Source of the DNA: Fusobacteria bacterium ZRK30
GTDB lineage: Bacteria; Fusobacteriota; Fusobacteriia; Fusobacteriales; Fusobacteriaceae
Reading direction: 5' to 3'
Assembly: GCA_024628785.1 (NCBI GenBank)
Contig: CP102404.1
Span: 248,001 to 312,000 of the forward strand
Length of the DNA stretch: 64,000 bases
Positions 16,276-23,873 of the stretch are shown here, piece after piece. Numbering within the stretch: position 1 is the stretch's first letter; every line of letters begins with the position of its first letter. The notes under the pieces are model-generated. The model saw only the letters and a list, made by a program, of their open reading frames with translations. It had not been told where the DNA came from and did no database searches. A program made the position numbers and the translations under genes.

Positions 16276-17365
16276 CTTTTATCCCTTCTGTTACCTCTGG
16301 AGATAACTCCTCCAATTGAGGTGTAAACAACTCTTCCTTCAATTTTTTGGTAACTGCACCGTCTCCCCAGACTGAAGACTTCATCTTTTCCTCTTGAGGG
16401 GCATTGGAGATCATATAGTTTATAAAAACCAAAGCTGCTTCTGGATTTTGTGTATTTTTAGCTATAGTCAGATAGTGATTGTTTGTAAAACTCCCTACAT
16501 TCATTACATATGGATATGTATCCTTAGGAAACTCCCCTAAAGCCACTTTATTCTCTACAATACTAGGAGTGTAGCTGATGGAAAAATCAACCTCTCCACT
16601 GACAAATAATTCATGGTTTCTTTCTGAAGATTCAGGATATGTTTTTCCTTCCCTCCATAGATAGGGCTTTATTTCATTTAAGTAATCCCATACTGGTCCC
16701 ATCTCATCCACTGTAAAATCATCTCTTCCCAATATATCTACAGCCAATGTCCTTATAAAAGCATTTCCCACAAAATCATTGGGGTTGGAATAGGTAAATC
16801 TTCCCGGATTTTTTATTACCCATGATCGGAGTTCTGCTGCTGTTTTAGGAGGATTCTTTACCTCTGTTATCATTATAAAGTTAGCCTGTCCCAGAGGTGC
16901 TTCCAGTCCATCTACCGGCTCACCAAAATCACTTCTTAAGGCATTTGGGTCTACTCCCTCTATATTTGGTAACTTAGAGTTGATATCTCCCAATAAAATC
17001 CCATTGGTTTTAGCAAATTTAAAATTTTCTCCATTGAGCCAGATAACATCGGTACTTCCATTTATTTTATTGGCTTCTTTCTCGATAACCAGTTTATTCA
17101 GAGGCTGTCTGATATCTGTAACCGGTACCCTCTTTAAAGTTACATTATATTCTTTTTTCAGATTAGGAGCTATAAATTCATCATAATATTTATTGATCTC
17201 CTTACTTCCTCCCCACATTGTTATGGAAACACTCTGTCCATCGGCATTTTTTTCAATCTCTTCCCAGCTCATGTTCAAAACGTCTTTTTTGGATACTTCT
17301 TCCTCTTTCCCACAACCTATCAATAAAAAACTCACTAATATTAATAGAAACATTAATTTTTTCAT
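16244..17365 (-). CDS. ABC transporter substrate-binding lipoprotein (YnjB-like)
   Basis: A 373-residue extracytoplasmic solute-binding protein. The signal peptide ends in a lipobox, LLIGCGKEEE, so the mature protein is a lipoprotein. SVSITMWGGSKEINKYYDEFIAP, LNGENFKFAK and FINYMISNAPQEEKMKSSVWGDGA match the family that includes E. coli YnjB, whose ligand is not established. It is the first gene of the binding protein-permease-permease-CDP-alcohol transferase operon. No ATP-binding subunit is present between these genes, so the ATPase must be shared or encoded elsewhere. Confidence 0.88.
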   Translation of the reverse strand: MKKLMFLLILVSFLLIGCGKEEEVSKKDVLNMSWEEIEKNADGQSVSITMWGGSKEINKYYDEFIAPNLKKEYNVTLKRVPVTDIRQPLNKLVIEKEANKINGSTDVIWLNGENFKFAKTNGILLGDINSKLPNIEGVDPNALRSDFGEPVDGLEAPLGQANFIMITEVKNPPKTAAELRSWVIKNPGRFTYSNPNDFVGNAFIRTLAVDILGRDDFTVDEMGPVWDYLNEIKPYLWREGKTYPESSERNHELFVSGEVDFSISYTPSIVENKVALGEFPKDTYPYVMNVGSFTNNHYLTIAKNTQNPEAALVFINYMISNAPQEEKMKSSVWGDGAVTKKLKEELFTPQLEELSPEVTEGIKDEWYEKVAKG

Positions 17366-17558
17366 TTCTCTTCTCCCCCTTTAAATAATTGTGCTCTTTC
17401 CACTATTATACCATAATTATACCTTCTATTCTGAGTGTTTATTCCCCTTTAAATAAATATTTAGACTGTATCAGTAACATAATATTTATTAATAATTTTT
17501 TTAGATATTTTAATTTCATACCTAATATATCTACGCCTGATTATTAGAGATAAGTTAG

Positions 17559-17586
17559 AAAAAAGCTGTAGAAATATATCTACAGC
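17559..17586 (-). terminator. Terminator of Sec-rhodanese gene
   Basis: On the minus strand GCTGTAGA pairs with TCTACAGC around a 6-nt loop and is followed by six T. It is 29 nt past the stop at 17615, which supports the readthrough gene end rather than the UGA at 17741. Confidence 0.85.
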
Positions 17587-17614
17587 CCAAATATCAAAAG
17601 TAGCTTATTAAATT

Positions 17615-18562
17615 CTATTTTTCCATTGGCATAGTTTTATCACCACTCCATTCATAGATAGAACCTTCATAGTTTTTCACATTTTCAAAGCCCCCGGCTC
17701 TGAGGATCATAGTTGCATAACCCGATCTTATTCCCATAGTTCAGTAAAGTGTAAAATCATCTTTTTTAGAAATTCCCATCTTACCCATTATCTCTTCTAT
17801 TTCTTTTGGTGTCTTTAAAGTCCCATTTTTATTTAATAGATCTGTCCAAACAAGATGCTTCGCTCCTTTTATATGACCACCTCTAGGTTCCCCTGCATTT
17901 TGAGACCCATCAAATTCTTTTTTAGTTCTTACATCAATAACTATTTTTTTATCTAAATTTTCAAAAAGATCATCTTTTGTTATCATAAAACTTTTATCAT
18001 AATCTTTTAAAGTTATACCCGAACTAGGATTTGGTTTAACTGTAATATCATTTGTCATTTCATAGCCAAGTTCTTTCCAATAACTAGATCCTCCATGAAG
18101 GATTTTAACGTTATTCAGTCCTGCTAACCTTAACTGCCAGACTGCACGGCCATCTGCACCAGGACCTTTAAATAGATCTGAGTAAAGTACCACTGTTTTT
18201 TCATTATCTATTCCCAATGAAATAAGTTTTTTAGTTAACTCCTCATTTGATTTTATAGTCCCCCAACCTGGGTCTCCTGGTTTCCCAACTTTTTCTGAAA
18301 AAGCATGGAACCCGATTCCGATTGCTCCCTTTATATGTTCTTTAGCATATATTTTAGGATTATTACAATCTAATAATATTAAATTTTCTGATCCCAACAA
18401 TGGCTTGAGTTCTTGCGGACTGATAAAATAATCTCCTTTTTCATATATCGATAGATCTATTTCTTTTATTTTCTCAGTCGATGTTTTATTACAACTACTA
18501 AACAAAATAAATGTTAACGTACATAAAATAAGCAGTCCAAATTTGATGTAATTTTTCTTCAT
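17615..18562 (-). CDS. Selenocysteine-containing rhodanese (double-domain sulfurtransferase lipoprotein)
   Basis: A 315-residue lipoprotein (lipobox FSSCNK) with two rhodanese domains. The first (about 40-160) has no catalytic Cys (VVLYSDLFKGPGADGRA). The second (about 175-315) reaches FTLY and then an in-frame UGA at 17743-17741 where a rhodanese has its catalytic Cys. The frame continues U-T-M-G-I-R-S-G-Y-A-T-M-I-L-R-A-G-G and ends at TAG 17615, giving an ideal active-site loop (C/U-x-x-G-x-R) and a normal domain length. A terminator lies just beyond. A weak SECIS-like hairpin (AUAA/UUAU, loop GAUCGGG) begins 9 nt after the UGA. It is co-transcribed with the TVP38 gene 12 bp upstream. Confidence 0.9.
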
Positions 18563-18574
18563 TTCTTCCCCCTT

Positions 18575-19279
18575 TTAATTTAGATCAATTATATCTTTTG
18601 CTTCTTTTTTGTCGTTCCAAACTTTTTTAAGTAAAAAGATCAATGTACTTATTGCAAATAACATAAGTAGTCCCACTACTATTGTTTTAGTTGTCCCTGT
18701 TAACATACTTCCAATATACGAATAAACTATCGTTGCTGGAAGTTGTCCTATACCCGTTGCAACAAAAAAGCTGAAAAAACTCATAGAAGTTAATCCGGCA
18801 GCATAACTGACAATATCAAAAGAAATAAATGGTAATAAACGTGCTATTAATATTGTATATTTCCCATATCTATCAAAAAAATCATCTACACTATCTAGTG
18901 CATATCTACCAGTTAATTTTGTTACAACTGCTCTACCATAAAACCTTGCAATAAAGAAACAAAGAGCTGCCCCTGCCATAGAACTTGTCCAAGAAAGAAT
19001 AGCCCCTTTTACCCACCCAAATAAACCCGCGTTTGCAAAAGTTATTATAAAGGCAGGAAGAGGAGCTGCTATAGATTGAAGAATCATCAGTAAAAATGAT
19101 ACAACTGGTGCCCATATTCCAAATCCTAAGATATAACCTCTTGCCAAATCAACATCTACATTTTTAAGGATAAAAACAGCTTGATTGACGTTTATTTTAA
19201 CTGCTGGTATTAATAAATACAGCCCTATTACGACTATCAAAACTCCTATTTTTATACCCTTTTCTTTTCTATACTTCAA
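18575..19279 (-). CDS. TVP38/TMEM64 family membrane protein (YdjX/YdjZ-like)
   Basis: 234 residues of the DedA-like VTT superfamily. The central region (FANAGLFGWVKGAILSWTSSMAGAALCFFIARFYGR, then RLLPFISFDIVSYAAGLTSMSF) carries the conserved re-entrant loop and Arg/Pro residues. The start is TTG at 19279 with GGAGG eight bases upstream. It leads the Sec-rhodanese gene in a two-gene operon. TVP38 proteins pair with rhodaneses in the E. coli ydj-ynj run, and a second TVP38 domain is fused to a rhodanese at 20 kb, so the partnership is functional rather than accidental. The transported substrate is not known. Confidence 0.9.
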   Translation of the reverse strand: MKYRKEKGIKIGVLIVVIGLYLLIPAVKINVNQAVFILKNVDVDLARGYILGFGIWAPVVSFLLMILQSIAAPLPAFIITFANAGLFGWVKGAILSWTSSMAGAALCFFIARFYGRAVVTKLTGRYALDSVDDFFDRYGKYTILIARLLPFISFDIVSYAAGLTSMSFFSFFVATGIGQLPATIVYSYIGSMLTGTTKTIVVGLLMLFAISTLIFLLKKVWNDKKEAKDIIDLN

Positions 19280-19722
19280 TTAATTAACCTCCATATACCA
19301 GTATAATTTTTATTATATATATTAATCATCTTTATTTTATGTAAATTTATATGCCTGTCATCATTTAAGGCTCATTAAATTTAATCTATCTTATCTCCCT
19401 TTTTCTAGAATTATCTGTGGTTTGAAGGTTTTTAATCAATAATTTTAAAAATACTTCAAATTTAATACACCACAAATGTCCCCCTGCTTTATCAAGGAGA
19501 TTATATTTATACATTAAGAATTAAATTTTTATTTTCTTGATTTTTTACAATGATTGTTAGTTGGAACAGAACAGTTCCGAAAGTAATTATTTAGGAATAG
19601 ATAAAATATTAAGGTCAAAATATCTCGTTAATATGTTTATTTATATCCATCATAATTTTAAAATAGGTTGGAAGTTAAAGAGTGAATTAGAATAAATGTT
19701 CATAATATTGAAGCAGTAAAAA
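19280..19722. other. Intergenic region without confident gene
   Basis: Holds the promoter side of the TVP38-rhodanese operon. A 42-codon minus-strand ORF (19386-19514, MYKYNLLDKAGGHLWCIKFE...) lacks a ribosome site and is not called. GGAAC/GTTCC at about 19564-19579 can form a short hairpin. Otherwise AT-rich sequence. Confidence 0.5.
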
Positions 19723-19821
19723 CTACCTAATATATCCTTTTTCAGATTCTAAAAGTTCCATTATAACTTCATCCAGAAGTTTCTCGGCTGCTCAGGCTCA
19801 ATTAGATCTTAATTTAAACAT
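19723..19821 (-). CDS. Candidate 32-residue selenoprotein with U-x-U motif
   Basis: The minus strand has AAAGGAGAGG four bases before an ATG at 19821, then an ORF with two in-frame UGA codons (19800-19798 and 19794-19792) ending at TAG 19723. It begins MFKLRSNUAUAAEKLL and ends LESEKGYIR, an amphipathic helix. A SECIS-like hairpin begins 10 nt after the second UGA. A promoter with TTGATA-17-TATAAG lies just upstream, and the preceding rhodanese-TVP38 gene ends in its own terminator, so this is a separate unit. I do not recognise the family. A U-x-U pair suggests metal or selenium/sulfur binding or dithiol-like redox chemistry. Its position between two rhodanese/TVP38 modules suggests a role with them. 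Confidence 0.7.
19765..19781 (-). promoter_or_regulatory. SECIS-like hairpin in small U-x-U gene
   Basis: In the mRNA, AACUUC pairs perfectly with GAAGUU around the loop UGGAU, beginning 10 nt after the second UGA. The spacing and GG-containing apical loop closely resemble the hairpin in fdhF of the same window. Confidence 0.65.
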
Positions 19822-19852
19822 AATTCCTCTCCTTTAAAAATTTATTTACATA

Positions 19853-19882
19853 ACTTATACCATTTTTTATCTAATTTATCAA
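19853..19882 (-). promoter_or_regulatory. Sigma-70-type promoter of small U-x-U gene
   Basis: On the minus strand TTGATA (19882-19877), a 17-nt spacer and TATAAG (19859-19854) give a near-consensus promoter. The expected transcript start is about 20-25 nt before the ribosome site. Confidence 0.65.
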
Positions 19883-19883
19883 C

Positions 19884-19914
19884 AAATAAAAATTGCCTAC
19901 CAAAGGCAGACAAT
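19884..19914 (-). terminator. Terminator of rhodanese-TVP38 fusion gene
   Basis: ATTGTCTGCC and GGTAGGCAAT form a stem with two wobble pairs around TTT, followed by a T-rich run on the minus strand. It separates the fusion gene from the small U-x-U gene. Confidence 0.7.
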
Positions 19915-19957
19915 TCTTTAACTTTCAATAGATCTAATATCTCAAAATTTTAATTAT

Positions 19958-21487
19958 TTAATTTTGAAGTTCTATCTTTTTTTTGATAATCTTAGTTACC
20001 ACCATAAGTCCCATAAAGATAAGTGATGCTGTGATTGAATATCTTAAAACTATAGCCTTATCCCCAGATGTAAAGGCTCCTGCCAACATAACATATACAG
20101 AGCTTCCCGGAAGGATAAATATTATAGATAATACAACATATTTTATAAATCCAATAGAAGTTAATCCATATACATAATTTTGAATTCCAAAGGGAAAGAT
20201 AGGTATTAATCTCGTTACAGCTAAAATAAACCATCCATCCTTTTTTACCCCTTCATCTATCTTTTTAAAGACAGCTGTGTTTCCAAACTTTCTCTCAATA
20301 GCTTCCCTTGCAACATATCTCGCGATTAAGAAAGATAAGGAAAGTCCTATACCTGCCCCAATAGCCGTATAGACAACTCCCATTACTGGTCCAAAGATTA
20401 TCCCTCCGGCTATTGTTATAGGCAAAGCAGGTGAAATCGTAAGGGTTATAAAGATATACATCAATATATAAGCAAGGGGTCCCCATACTCCCAGCATAGT
20501 AATTACACTTTCTAACTTTTCCCTCTTTGCAAGGTAGCTGAATAAAACTTTAAAAGTATTATCTTTCTCAATCTCAACGTTTCCCCGGGCCAATTCGTAG
20601 GACCACTGGATCCATGAACCATCATAATTTTCAACATCTTTATATCCCAATAACTCTCTCAATACAAAAACCATACGGGCAGACTCTATCCCTGATCGAG
20701 AATATAAAATAATCGGCATATCTTTAGTAATTCCCTGTTCATCAAAAATTCCTTTTATCATTTTATATGATTTAAATGTTTTATCCTTATCTATCGTCAA
20801 ATCCCAGGGAATGTTATATGAACCTGGGATTCTTCCCACAGCAAATATTTTTTCCTCTTGAATGAACCCGTCAGATTCAAGGTAGGTTCTTGTATCTAAT
20901 ATCACTCCACCATCTGCTATGGCAGCTTTAACTTCTTCTAAATTTGCCGACTTAGACAGATCTACCGAATTCGCAAATTCATATACTGCAGGAATCATTG
21001 GTTTTGCCATAGCTCCCTCTACTACCTTTAGTCCAGCTGACTTCCACCCGTCTATCCCACCGTTGATCATGGATATATTCCTATGCCCATACATATCCAA
21101 TATCCACCATAATCTATATGCTTCGCTGCCTTCCCCTCCACCTAATAACAGGATGTGGGTATTAGTCGTAACTCCATATGAACCCAATGTTTCGGCTATC
21201 TTTTGAGGAGCAGCTCTCATACCATCATATTTATACTCCCCTTTATCAGCAGAAAAATCAGATTCCCAAATCTGATAGGACCCTTCTATATGTTCTTTTT
21301 CAAAATCTTCTCGTTTTCTTACATCTAAAATTACTAAATCATTTTCAGACTCTACCATCTTTTTTGCCATCTCTGGATTTACTAAGGTACTGCCTGCATA
21401 TACGGAGTTATCTTTTGAGATTGGAGAACTAGCCATTCCAACCATAAAAATTGCTATAAACATTATAACGGTTAGCAGTTTTTTCAT
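19958..21487 (-). CDS. Rhodanese-rhodanese-TVP38 fusion protein (catalytic Cys missing)
   Basis: 509 residues. Order: signal peptide (MKKLLTVIMFIAIFMVGMASS); rhodanese domain 1 (about 35-160, active loop LLLGGGEGSEA, no Cys); rhodanese domain 2 (about 175-300), where the active loop is LYSRSGIESARM with Ser in place of the catalytic Cys; then a TVP38/VTT membrane domain (about 330-505) with ISPALPITIAGGIIFGPVMG and RLIPIFPFGIQNYVYGLTS. A protein with two Cys-less rhodanese folds joined to a transporter-like domain probably binds or positions a sulfur/selenium carrier rather than catalysing transfer. It follows the Fe-S protein at 21.6-22.7 kb and has its own terminator. Confidence 0.92.
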   Translation of the reverse strand: MKKLLTVIMFIAIFMVGMASSPISKDNSVYAGSTLVNPEMAKKMVESENDLVILDVRKREDFEKEHIEGSYQIWESDFSADKGEYKYDGMRAAPQKIAETLGSYGVTTNTHILLLGGGEGSEAYRLWWILDMYGHRNISMINGGIDGWKSAGLKVVEGAMAKPMIPAVYEFANSVDLSKSANLEEVKAAIADGGVILDTRTYLESDGFIQEEKIFAVGRIPGSYNIPWDLTIDKDKTFKSYKMIKGIFDEQGITKDMPIILYSRSGIESARMVFVLRELLGYKDVENYDGSWIQWSYELARGNVEIEKDNTFKVLFSYLAKREKLESVITMLGVWGPLAYILMYIFITLTISPALPITIAGGIIFGPVMGVVYTAIGAGIGLSLSFLIARYVAREAIERKFGNTAVFKKIDEGVKKDGWFILAVTRLIPIFPFGIQNYVYGLTSIGFIKYVVLSIIFILPGSSVYVMLAGAFTSGDKAIVLRYSITASLIFMGLMVVTKIIKKKIELQN

Positions 21488-21612
21488 TATATTCTCCCTT
21501 TTTATATTCAGAGGAAGTACAGGTCTTCACTCTTTAACATTATTTTTTATTCCTAATATAATCTTTATAAAATTAATTTATTATAGTCACAGTAAATATA
21601 TGCTGTATTCTA

Positions 21613-22749
21613 TTATTTCCTTTTATTCAGTTCTTTTTTAGATTTAAATCTGTTCATCCATTGCACACTTGTCCCTTGAGTTCTTTTAGTTGCAGAATCT
21701 TTAGTATATCTTTCTCCAAATATTAAGTCTAAAATATGTACTGAATCTTTTCCTGCACTTTCCATAGCTCCTCTGCACGCAGCACAATAACTTACTATAT
21801 GGTCTGTGTTATATTCTGCTGCTCTCTTATTTCTAATTGTATGAGTCATTTTAGGGTTGGCTGGCCCTACCATCCCGCCAAACCCGCAGCACCTTGTATC
21901 TTCCCTTGTGTGCAACGGCTCTTCAGTTTCATATTCCATTTGAGCTAGGATCCATCTGATCCCATCTTGAATCTTCTTGTTGTACCTGGTAGGGCATGAG
22001 TCATGAATACCAAATATTACATCTGAATCTTTCCCTATTCCTTTGGCATGTTCAGGTAATCCTAATTCAGGAAGGACCTCCCATAGAGATCTTACCCTTT
22101 GATTGGGACTATTTTTTCTAAAAACTTCATAACATGACTGACATGCTACGATGATCTCCTCTGCACCTAATTCATCCATAGATCTCTGGACTGAGGTATA
22201 TCTTTTCTTAAATTTCTCCTCCTGTCCCAAATCCTTGGTTGGTTTCCCACAGCATTTTAAGATCGAACCTACCTCACCCTCATATTTTTCCTGGAGATAA
22301 TCTAAGATATTTCCCACAGCTTTTGGGTTATATGATGACAGGGAACACCCCGGAAGAAAGACTCTCACAGTCTTTTTATCTCCTAAAGCTTTATTGGAAG
22401 TATTAAAAAAATTAGAATTCCCCAAATATTGGTGAGCTTCAACTACTTTATGACCCTTCATAGGTGATCTCCCATTATTTTTTTCTACCTTCAGCTTCCT
22501 GCTTTCCATAAATATATCCTGTATCTTATAATCTTTTGGACAGGCAATGGTACATTGACTACACATATTACAAGAATATGATAATTTATCTAATATTTTA
22601 TTTTTCTCTATACACCCCTTGAAAATTGATTTTGGATCTTTCCCAAAATCATTTAACATAGCACAATTTTTCATACAGGGTTTAGATTTACACTCTAAAC
22701 ATCCCTCAATTATTTCTTCCATTTTTTCTTTGATCTCTTTAGAAATCAT
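21613..22749 (-). CDS. Fe-S oxidoreductase with two CCG (HdrB-like) domains
   Basis: 378 residues. The N-terminus has a Cys-rich CLECKSKPCMKNC and the ferredoxin cluster CNMCSQCTIACP. Two CCG domains follow: CCGKPTKD with CQSCYEVF, and CCGFGGMVG with CAACRGAM, the signature of HdrB/GlpC/LldE-type subunits that handle thiol-disulfide or heterodisulfide chemistry at an unusual [4Fe-4S] site. Start: an upstream GTG (22758) is inside the ribosome site AAGGTG, so the ATG at 22749 is preferred. It is upstream of the rhodanese-TVP38 fusion on the same strand, 125 bp apart, and could deliver electrons to a persulfide or selenosulfide bound by the rhodaneses. Confidence 0.88.
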   Translation of the reverse strand: MISKEIKEKMEEIIEGCLECKSKPCMKNCAMLNDFGKDPKSIFKGCIEKNKILDKLSYSCNMCSQCTIACPKDYKIQDIFMESRKLKVEKNNGRSPMKGHKVVEAHQYLGNSNFFNTSNKALGDKKTVRVFLPGCSLSSYNPKAVGNILDYLQEKYEGEVGSILKCCGKPTKDLGQEEKFKKRYTSVQRSMDELGAEEIIVACQSCYEVFRKNSPNQRVRSLWEVLPELGLPEHAKGIGKDSDVIFGIHDSCPTRYNKKIQDGIRWILAQMEYETEEPLHTREDTRCCGFGGMVGPANPKMTHTIRNKRAAEYNTDHIVSYCAACRGAMESAGKDSVHILDLIFGERYTKDSATKRTQGTSVQWMNRFKSKKELNKRK

Positions 22750-23020
22750 AATTTTCACCTTCTTTATCCTGATTATAATGTCTTAAATTCCTGACTTTTA
22801 TTTATATTTTTTACCTGTCTGTTTATTCAAAAACATAACACTTTGAATACAAAGTGTCAACTTTTTCATCAGCAACAGTAAATTTTAAATTGCAATTCAG
22901 TTATAGCTTTCATGTGATAATCTTCATAACTTATAGATAAATTTATATAAAGTAAATAAAAGTTATAAAAATTTGGTAGAATAAATTATATCACAATAAT
23001 TATAATTTTTAGGAGGTCTT

Positions 23021-23431
23021 ATGTCGCGACTAATTTTTATCGGAACAGGTGGAGCCATTGGGGCTCTCTCTAGATACCTTATTGATTTTATTATCACCAA
23101 ATACTATCCTATGCATTTTCCACTGGGAACACTAACTGTTAACCTTATCGGCTGCTTTATCATTGGAGTTGCATTTAAAATATTTTATCACGAAATTGTC
23201 CATACTAGATTCAATCCTTTTATTGTTACAGGTTTTTTAGGAGCATTGACTACATTTTCCAGTTATGCCTACACTACCTTGATCCTCCTCGAAAAAGGAA
23301 AATATCTCCTGGCAGGCTCTAATTTATTGGGAAATAATGTTTTGGGTATCTTATTTGCATTTTTAGGGGCTAAGGTCACTGATTTTGTTGTCAAAAAACA
23401 TTTCAATCATAAATTTAAAGGAGATGAATAA
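23021..23431 (+). CDS. fluC: Fluoride exporter FluC/CrcB, subunit 1
   Basis: 136 residues with four hydrophobic segments and the family motifs GTGGAIGALSRYLID, GTLTVNLIGCF and GFLGALTTFSSYAYTT; the FSSY Phe/Ser residues line the fluoride path. AGGAGG precedes the ATG. It is followed after 2 bp by a second, divergent FluC, indicating a heterodimeric channel as in many firmicutes. No fluoride riboswitch is recognisable in the 260 bp upstream. Confidence 0.94.
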   Translation: MSRLIFIGTGGAIGALSRYLIDFIITKYYPMHFPLGTLTVNLIGCFIIGVAFKIFYHEIVHTRFNPFIVTGFLGALTTFSSYAYTTLILLEKGKYLLAGSNLLGNNVLGILFAFLGAKVTDFVVKKHFNHKFKGDE

Positions 23432-23433
23432 CT

Positions 23434-23808
23434 ATGATTTTAAATATTATCTTGGTAGCTGTTGGAGGAAGCATTGGAGCTATCTCCAGATATAAAATAG
23501 ATAGGAAAATTTCCAGTGTAATAAAGCACAGTATCCCCTTTGGGACTTTAGGAGTAAACCTTCTGGGTTTATTTATAATCGGTTTTTCTTACAGAATCTT
23601 TGAACACCATATAGTAGCTGAAGATCTAAAACATTTTATTGTTATTGGATTTTTAGGAGCTCTCACTACTTTTTCCAGTTATGCCCTTCATACATTTCAA
23701 TTATTTGAAAAAGGAAAGACAAAAGAAGGGTTTTTAAATATTCTTCTAAATAATATTTTAGGGATGTTGATGGCATTGGCTGGATCGGAGTTAGGGAAGT
23801 TTTTATAA
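23434..23808 (+). CDS. fluC: Fluoride exporter FluC/CrcB, subunit 2
   Basis: 124 residues, same fold as its upstream neighbour: GGSIGAISRYKIDRK, GTLGVNLLGLFIIG and GFLGALTTFSSYALHT are present. AAAGGAG is 12 bases before the ATG. The two proteins are about as diverged as partners of known paired FluC systems, which assemble antiparallel. A perfect bidirectional terminator follows, shared with adhE. Confidence 0.94.
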   Translation: MILNIILVAVGGSIGAISRYKIDRKISSVIKHSIPFGTLGVNLLGLFIIGFSYRIFEHHIVAEDLKHFIVIGFLGALTTFSSYALHTFQLFEKGKTKEGFLNILLNNILGMLMALAGSELGKFL

Positions 23809-23814
23809 TAAAAT

Positions 23815-23846
23815 TAAAAAAAACTGGGAAAATTTCCCAGTTTTTT
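23815..23846. terminator. Bidirectional terminator between fluC pair and adhE
   Basis: AAAACTGGGAAA pairs with TTTCCCAGTTTT, flanked by A and T runs. Convergent gene ends lie on both sides. Confidence 0.88.
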
Positions 23847-23873
23847 ATATAGACCATTAGTTATAAGATCCTA

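Noticed and set aside
19386-19514. 42-codon minus-strand ORF (MYKYNLLDKAGGHLWCIKFE...)
   Set aside because: No ribosome-binding site and no promoter seen; the composition looks protein-like, so it might be a remnant, but it cannot be supported as a gene.
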